The notes under the pieces were generated by a model that searched no databases, had not been told where the DNA came from, and saw only the letters and a list, made by a program, of their open reading frames with translations. Positions 58,600 through 64,000 of a stretch of 64,000 nucleotides of DNA are shown here, one piece after another. A program made the position numbers and the translations under genes. Position 1 is the stretch's first letter. The number at the start of each line of letters is the position of its first letter. Origin of the DNA: Homarus americanus (Eukaryota; Arthropoda; Malacostraca; Decapoda; Nephropidae); NCBI RefSeq assembly GCF_018991925.1, contig NW_024726235.1:6422869-6486868 (forward strand), given 5' to 3'.

Positions 58600-59387
58600 C
58601 CCCCAGCTATTTCCCGCTCGCTGGAATTCAAAGATCCCCGCGTTACACTTCCTCTGATGTGAGTGGTGTTCAGATCAGAAAACACACTACAAAGTGGTTT
58701 ATTCTAAGCATCTACAACTCTTTGCGTTTTGGCTCTGTTTTGTTCAATGTAGTAAATTTTAGTAATTAATAACTCAATGTTTTAATGCTCAGTGTTTTTT
58801 TTTTTCACAAGTCACATAATGTATCCAATACTATATTTAATTTTATTTGTCATATTGAGTGTTGGATGATCCTGCACGTTATTTCATGTTTTAGGTTTAA
58901 TGATTAATACTGTCAAAAAGTTACCGAATTCCTGAAAGCTGAATGATCTCAAAATAATTCATCACATTACCTAAGGGAGGCGTAGGGCGTGGAAAGTAAA
59001 CCCACCAAGTTCAAGGCTAAGGTTGGCCACCTCCGCCCCATCCTTACCTCCCTCAGGCCTTACCCAACCTCATGCCTAACACCCCCACACCCCGCCCTCA
59101 CACAAAATCACTCACAACCTATTGAAAGCTCTCACAATCTAACACAATCACTCGCATCGTAATACAGCCTCTCACAACTTACAAAAAGCCTCTCACAACA
59201 TACTAATTCAGGCCCTCATAATCCACTACATTCCTTCACAAACTACAACCCTACAGCCCCTCATAACCTCTCACAGAACACTACTAACTCTCACAACATA
59301 CAACAATTCAAGACACACTTGCAAAAATACTCTTCGCAACACACTACAACCCCCCAAAACACAAAATAGCCCCTCACAATACACTAC
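58600..59387. other. Non-coding stretch, CA/CT-rich toward its right end
   Basis: From 59090 the phrase CTCACAA.CTA recurs loosely. No gene supported. Confidence 0.5.
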
Positions 59388-59590
59388 AATGCTTCACAAC
59401 ACATCTTCTACCCTTTGCAACATACTACTACTCTTCACAACACACTACAACCTTTACAACATACTACTACTTCTCTTCACAACACACTACAACCTTTACA
59501 ACATACTACTACTACTCTTCACAACACTACAACCTTTACAACATACTACTACTACTCTTCACAACACACTTACAACACACTACAATCTCC
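59388..59590 (+). repeat. Minisatellite (CTTCACAACACACTACAACC), about 40-bp period
   Basis: Units read CTCTTCACAACACACTACAA then CCTTTACAACATACTACTAC, about 4-5 copies. Confidence 0.85.
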
Positions 59591-59814
59591 AGACTCGCCT
59601 GTTTAACTCTCTGCTCAAGGCACTCTCACCACAACTCTTATTGCAAGGAATAAGGAAATTAAACGCCAATGGACAGCCACAGTAGTGAACAGGCCGCCAG
59701 TTAACCAAGGTGATACTCGACTGGATCTCACGAGATGAGAAGAGACCCAGAAAAACACCTGAAGAATCTCCACCCCAGCTTTTTTCACCTAACATTAACC
59801 ACCCTAACACTATT

Positions 59815-59870
59815 TCGGGGGTTAGGTTAGCGTTAGGTTAGGTTAGGTTAGCGTTAGGGTGGTAATCTTT
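59815..59870 (+). repeat. TTAGG-like short array
   Basis: GGTTAGGTTAGCGTTAGGTT and similar words. Confidence 0.7.
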
Positions 59871-60069
59871 AATTGAAATAAGATGGGGTGGGGTGTCTCC
59901 GGGTAAACCAAAGATATTATAGATGAAGAACGATGCCTTCAATTTTTACGCTACTTATTCAGACCTTTTACTTTAATAAATTAAAGTTTACATTAGGCCC
60001 GAAATTTTTTTTAATTTTACAAATCACAATGAAAATAAGTCAGAGGAAACGTGTGTGTGTGCGTGTGTG

Positions 60070-60967
60070 GTTCCTGAAATTCATCGCCATTGTGAGGCAA
60101 CACGATGGCATGAACGGCAGTGTCCTGCACAACGGCACCCAGTCTGAGTTCTTCCCCATCCAAACAGGGATTAAACAAGGGTGTGTACTGGCACCAACTC
60201 TCTTTTCCATCTTCTTGGCTACCTTTCTTACTCGTGCCAGTGCCAATTTAGCCAGCGGGGTGAACATCGAGTACCGGGTAAAGGGGGTCTTTTCAACATA
60301 AGACGACTCCAGGCAAGAACAAAGGTGTCGGCAGCTTCCATTACTGAACTTCAGTATGCAGACGATCTTCCCCTTGTTGCTCATACTGAACACGACCTAC
60401 AGGAGATCCTGAACACCTATGCAGACGCGTATGCACACTTCGGCCTTGAGGTGGATGTACGTATGACTCACTTTCTCTTTCAATCTGCCCCTGGTTCAGA
60501 CACACCTCCACCATCCATCCAGCTTAACGGTACTACCCTCTCTAATGTTGCCCACTTTCGGTATCTCGGCTCCCACCTGTCCACCACAGCAGACATCGAT
60601 GAAGAAATTCAGCATCGGATCAGGTGTGCATCTCACGCCTTGGGCGGACTCCGAAATCGTGTCTTCAGCTGCAGGGAGCTGAAATTATTCACAAAGTTGC
60701 GCGTATATCGAGCAGTGGTCCTGCCCACTCTACTATATGGCAGTGAGACATGGGGCTGCCACCGCCCCTCCCACAGTAGATGGAGCCCTCCACATGTGCA
60801 ACGAATGTGGACGATGCTGCCGGTCCCGTATCGGGCTCTTTAGTCACCTCAAAACTCACTAACCTACGTGACATCCTTAATAACCCATATCATTTTACAA
60901 TAGCTGGATGATCGTCATACTCGATTCCGAGTGACAGCAAAGTAGTAGTAGTAGAGTTCCTGAAATT
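60070..60967 (+). pseudogene. LINE with zinc-finger C-terminus, truncated and internally deleted (copy 3), with 12-bp target duplication
   Basis: GTTCCTGAAATT occurs at 60070-60081 and 60956-60967 and flanks the element (60082-60955). Coding: IAIVRQHDGMNGSVLHNGTQ, IQTGIKQGCVLAPTLFSIFL, a frameshift near 60300, then SITELQYADDLPLVAHTEHD (catalytic YADD) and LNGTTLSNVAHFRYLGSHLS through to LLYGSETW. After this point about 200 residues are missing and the text resumes just before the finger CGRCCRSRIGLFSHLKTH and stop. The 3' end GTGACAGCAAAGTAGTAGTA matches copies 1 and 2. It is 5' truncated and not functional. Confidence 0.88.
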
Positions 60968-62780
60968 AAGAAACATTTGAAATGAATCTTAGCTCCATGA
61001 TTGCCCCAGTACAATCGATATTTTTCTTTTTTTGCCTAGCTAGCAGCATTTTTCGGTGCTTCTTACATATATTTGGATCATTGTACTCTATATTTTACAT
61101 CAAATAATAAGGAATATTTCTAAGAATTATTTTCGAGTACTTTATCAGGAAAGTAACATATTCACGTTCTCATTTCTGTTGCCATAGTTTGTTTCATCTA
61201 AATACGTAACTCATCCCAACCAATCAACATTCAGTTCTCTCGTCAGATACTCGCCTGTGGCTCCTGAAGTGCATTTACACGCAACTTTTTTTTCCTCAAG
61301 CACAGCTATATCAATTAATTTGTGAGTTAAGCCTTACTATACATTCATATGAAATATAATGGAAAACTGGAATATTTACAATTTATTTAGAACAGTATAA
61401 TTTTATTCTTTATATTCAATCTGCGTTCAAATATGCCATTCAGTAATGTAAGTATTATACATGGATATATTTAAATACACTAAAAAATAAATTCGGATTG
61501 TGATATTATATAACATTATAAAGTTGATGTCTTAATATCTAAAAACTACTTTGAATACAAAGTGGCTCGTTAAAGGTTATGATTACGTTACATTATTACT
61601 TTTTTTACAGGTTATGATGGTTTCCGTATATGGATCATATCAGGTACAGCCACTTGCAATGGCAGAGATCAGAAAAGTGAGGTGTGGACATGACTTCAAT
61701 TGACGCAAGGGAGTGTGTCAGCAGTTCTCAGTATTATGTTGAGATAGTTGCGAGGAGGAGCGTCCCAAGGTGGAGTAGGATGTTGGTGTTGCCTCTTGTA
61801 TCGCGCCCACCACCGCCCACCTGCCTCAAACCCATCACCGCCCACCTACCTCAAACCCACCACCACCCACGGGCTAGTCCTTTAATATTGCGTCTTGTTC
61901 TATAAGTATACAATAATTGTTCGAATCAAACTGCTACCAGTTAGACCGTATAGAGATGAAGAGATCTTGATCTTGTCGGAGACAACTGTTGTGCTTTAGT
62001 AAGCTTGGCCGTGATGACTAGTTCACCGGTTTGACGTCATGAATTGTTTGAGAGTTGTCCCCATGTATTGTGTAAACTCTAGCAGCTGTCACTTTGATTT
62101 ATGGTATAAAAAGGAATGATTGTATTAGTCTATATCACAATACCCACAATTTATGATCAACAAATTGTACATTAACATTTTCATCTATATTAGCTCAACA
62201 AAAACTTGGGATGAGAATTCAATAGTTCTTATGTCTGTACAGAAGGTTTTATAGTTAAGAATGTGTAGTAATGTTATCCTTGACTTTATGTGCGTCTAAC
62301 CTTAGCCTTATCAATATTACTGAGGCCACCGCTCTACTATGAGGACTGGTTAATGACAAACGCTACATCTTTATAATACAGCAGCAAACATTATTTTGTA
62401 ATATTCGCACAAAACATTACTTTCTTCAAGCCTTCGTTGTATAATTTCACTACTGTAACTGAAAAACACAAATAATTCCGCCGTAATGGTCTTACTAAGA
62501 CAGTACTGAGTACAGTATTGTTATCGACACGTGCCAGCCACATGTTGATTGAAAAAACTGTTGACAACTCAGGATAGCTTACTAAGCGAGATGGAGCTGG
62601 TAGCAGCTGTATGACTGCCTGAGGGACAGTTAGAGACAACATCTTGAACTTTCGTTCGACCAACATCTTCCAGGAGGATGTTACATCTGTTCTCGTTGGT
62701 CAAACCCTAGACCCCAAAACGTGAGTGTGATTGTGAACTATTAAATCCTCTAAGACCTCTAAATAACTTTAATAAGTGTA
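60968..62780. other. Non-coding AT-rich stretch
   Basis: No gene supported. A short CACC-type repeat (CTCAAACCCACCACCGCCCA-like) is at 61808-61870. Confidence 0.5.
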
Positions 62781-62781
62781 T

Positions 62782-62957
62782 TTATGTACTGTATATTGAT
62801 CATATTATACAAACTGTGTCCTGATGTATCAGCAGTTGTAACATGTGAGTTATATTTAAGAGGATAATAGGTTATGTACCGTATATTGATTGTACTATTC
62901 AAACTGTGTGTCCTGATATACCAGCATTTGTTATATGTGAATTGTTCTTTAACAGGT
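62782..62957 (+). repeat. Tandem duplication, 90-bp unit, two diverged copies
   Basis: 62782-62871 and 62872-62957 share TTATGTAC.GTATATTGAT, CAAACTGTGT, CCTGAT.TA.CAGCA.TTGT and ATGTGA.TT. Confidence 0.75.
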
Positions 62958-63425
62958 TTTGACCGAATTATACTCATCTCGTCAACGACAAAGGGTCTTA
63001 TTGTCCTGCAAAAACCAAAATCGCTCCTATGAGCGGTTAAAGTATTGATTTTCACTTGAGATCGGTATGTTCGATTTAGGCGCCATATCTGCACCAATCG
63101 TAAAACAGAAATTATTACAGGTTTGAGTAATACCCGACAAAGAGACACTGTTCATCAGCTTATATGTAGTAAGATAATGTGTAATGAAAGTAGTTGGGAT
63201 ATATCTTCCATCTGTGGTTTTGAAGTTCATCACCTGAACGATGACATAGACTAGAAAAAAGTCAATTAAATCCTAGGCTACCTTTATATACAGACTACCA
63301 AACGACCCAATTGACAATATACAGCAACAACCAATTTGTAACCAGAGCAAATGCACCTCAGGGAACGCCAGTATCTTATTTCGCATGCATGGAGGGAGCA
63401 CCTTAGAAAGTCAAGTCACCCATGG

Positions 63426-63448
63426 CACACACACACACACACACACAC
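63426..63448. repeat. (CA)n microsatellite
   Basis: Perfect CA run directly beside the left end of the MITE at 63449. Confidence 0.9.
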
Positions 63449-63671
63449 AGTTCTCATTTAATCAGGTTAAAATCTAATATGTTTATATATCCAAGAAGTT
63501 ACTTTCAGATCTTGTTTTCAATTGATCTTGACTGTGGAATGTGGACTGGGTGTGGAGTGTGGGCAGGCTTTATGCTTATAATTACATCTAGTCATCTAAT
63601 TCCACTGGCGAGGTGTAAGGGGTAGAGAGGATCCCTTACAGGCTACAACTCAGCCTGATTAAATGAGAACT
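63449..63671. mobile_element. Putative MITE, 223 bp with 20-bp TIRs
   Basis: AGTTCTCATTTAATCAGGTT at 63449-63468 matches the reverse complement of 63652-63671 at 19 of 20 positions. An inner pair GTAAGGG/CCCTTAC gives a small hairpin near the right end. No ORF and no clear target duplication; superfamily unknown. Confidence 0.6.
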
Positions 63672-64000
63672 AAATTAGCCAGGCAGGTAGCTATGGTTAT
63701 CAACACTTTTGACTTCTTAGGCTTCCATAATATGACGAAGGTTGTCAAATTATCAATAAAATACATTTTTGCTTGTATACCAACTAAGGACACTAAACTT
63801 AGTTGTTGAAGCGTAATAATAATATTATAACGTCAACAGTCAAGTTTACAGCCCCTTACCGAACTCCATGTTAAAATATACCCGGTAGTGGAAATATTCT
63901 ATATTTATTATGTATTGGTACCTGATTTTTGTATTACTTTTTACTTATAGCAGTGTTTAAATTCTTATCCACACCTAAATACGCAAAATACAACTGGGAT
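63672..64000. other. Non-coding stretch to the right edge
   Basis: No gene or repeat supported. Confidence 0.5.

Overview
The window is nuclear DNA from an arthropod, most likely a decapod crustacean. The evidence is one large spliced gene with canonical GT-AG introns, several decayed non-LTR retrotransposons, interspersed TTAGG-type runs (the arthropod telomere word), and a very heavy load of micro- and minisatellites. No bacterial operon, CRISPR array, rRNA or tRNA gene was recognised. The species cannot be fixed from sequence alone.

The one gene I can reconstruct completely is a visual (rhodopsin) arrestin on the minus strand, 32183 down to 15186. Nine coding exons join in frame: 32075-32183, 29229-29416, 28058-28148, 27826-27937, 27492-27603, 25202-25359, 17182-17325, 16226-16370 and 15186-15407. 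They total 1281 nt and encode 426 aa. A splice acceptor 26 nt upstream of the ATG implies at least one further non-coding 5' exon, which I could not place. The protein has the arrestin N-domain, finger loop, phosphate-sensor arginine, gate loop and C-domain, followed by a charged C-tail that keeps only a degenerate AP-2-like site.

Layout. From 0 to 6.5 kb there is a LINE RNase H fragment entering from the left edge, a large imperfect inverted repeat (1.69-3.18 kb), a hairpin, a TA-flanked MITE (3589-3909), a web of diverged local duplications and a relic of a zinc-ribbon transposase (5342-5542). From 7 to 11.2 kb lie the best LINE (CR1-like reverse transcriptase, 7869-9848) and two more CR1-type fragments. 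From 11.8 to 14.5 kb are decayed tandem repeats and a LINE tail. The arrestin gene fills 14.8-32.2 kb. Its introns carry a 41-bp satellite with higher-order structure, interrupted by a CR1-like insertion (17.4-19.87 kb), a second LINE family (21.3-22.35 kb), a mariner-like MITE and many simple repeats. From 30.6 to 43.3 kb the DNA is dominated by purine/pyrimidine minisatellites and microsatellites. From 43.3 to 64 kb it is mostly non-coding, with two more LINE fragments (47.93-48.79 kb; 60.08-60.96 kb, the latter with a 12-bp target-site duplication), TTAGG-like arrays, a roughly 120-unit perfect GAA tract, and one unexplained 228-codon ORF.

No clearly new multi-gene system is visible. The most interesting points are the arrestin gene and its repeat-packed architecture: the first coding exon is wedged between two pyrimidine-rich minisatellites, and a transposon-like element lies across the 3' UTR. 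Next come the satellite with period-3 higher-order structure, the two copies of one LINE family deleted from opposite sides of the same point, and a few small unexplained ORFs or exon candidates.
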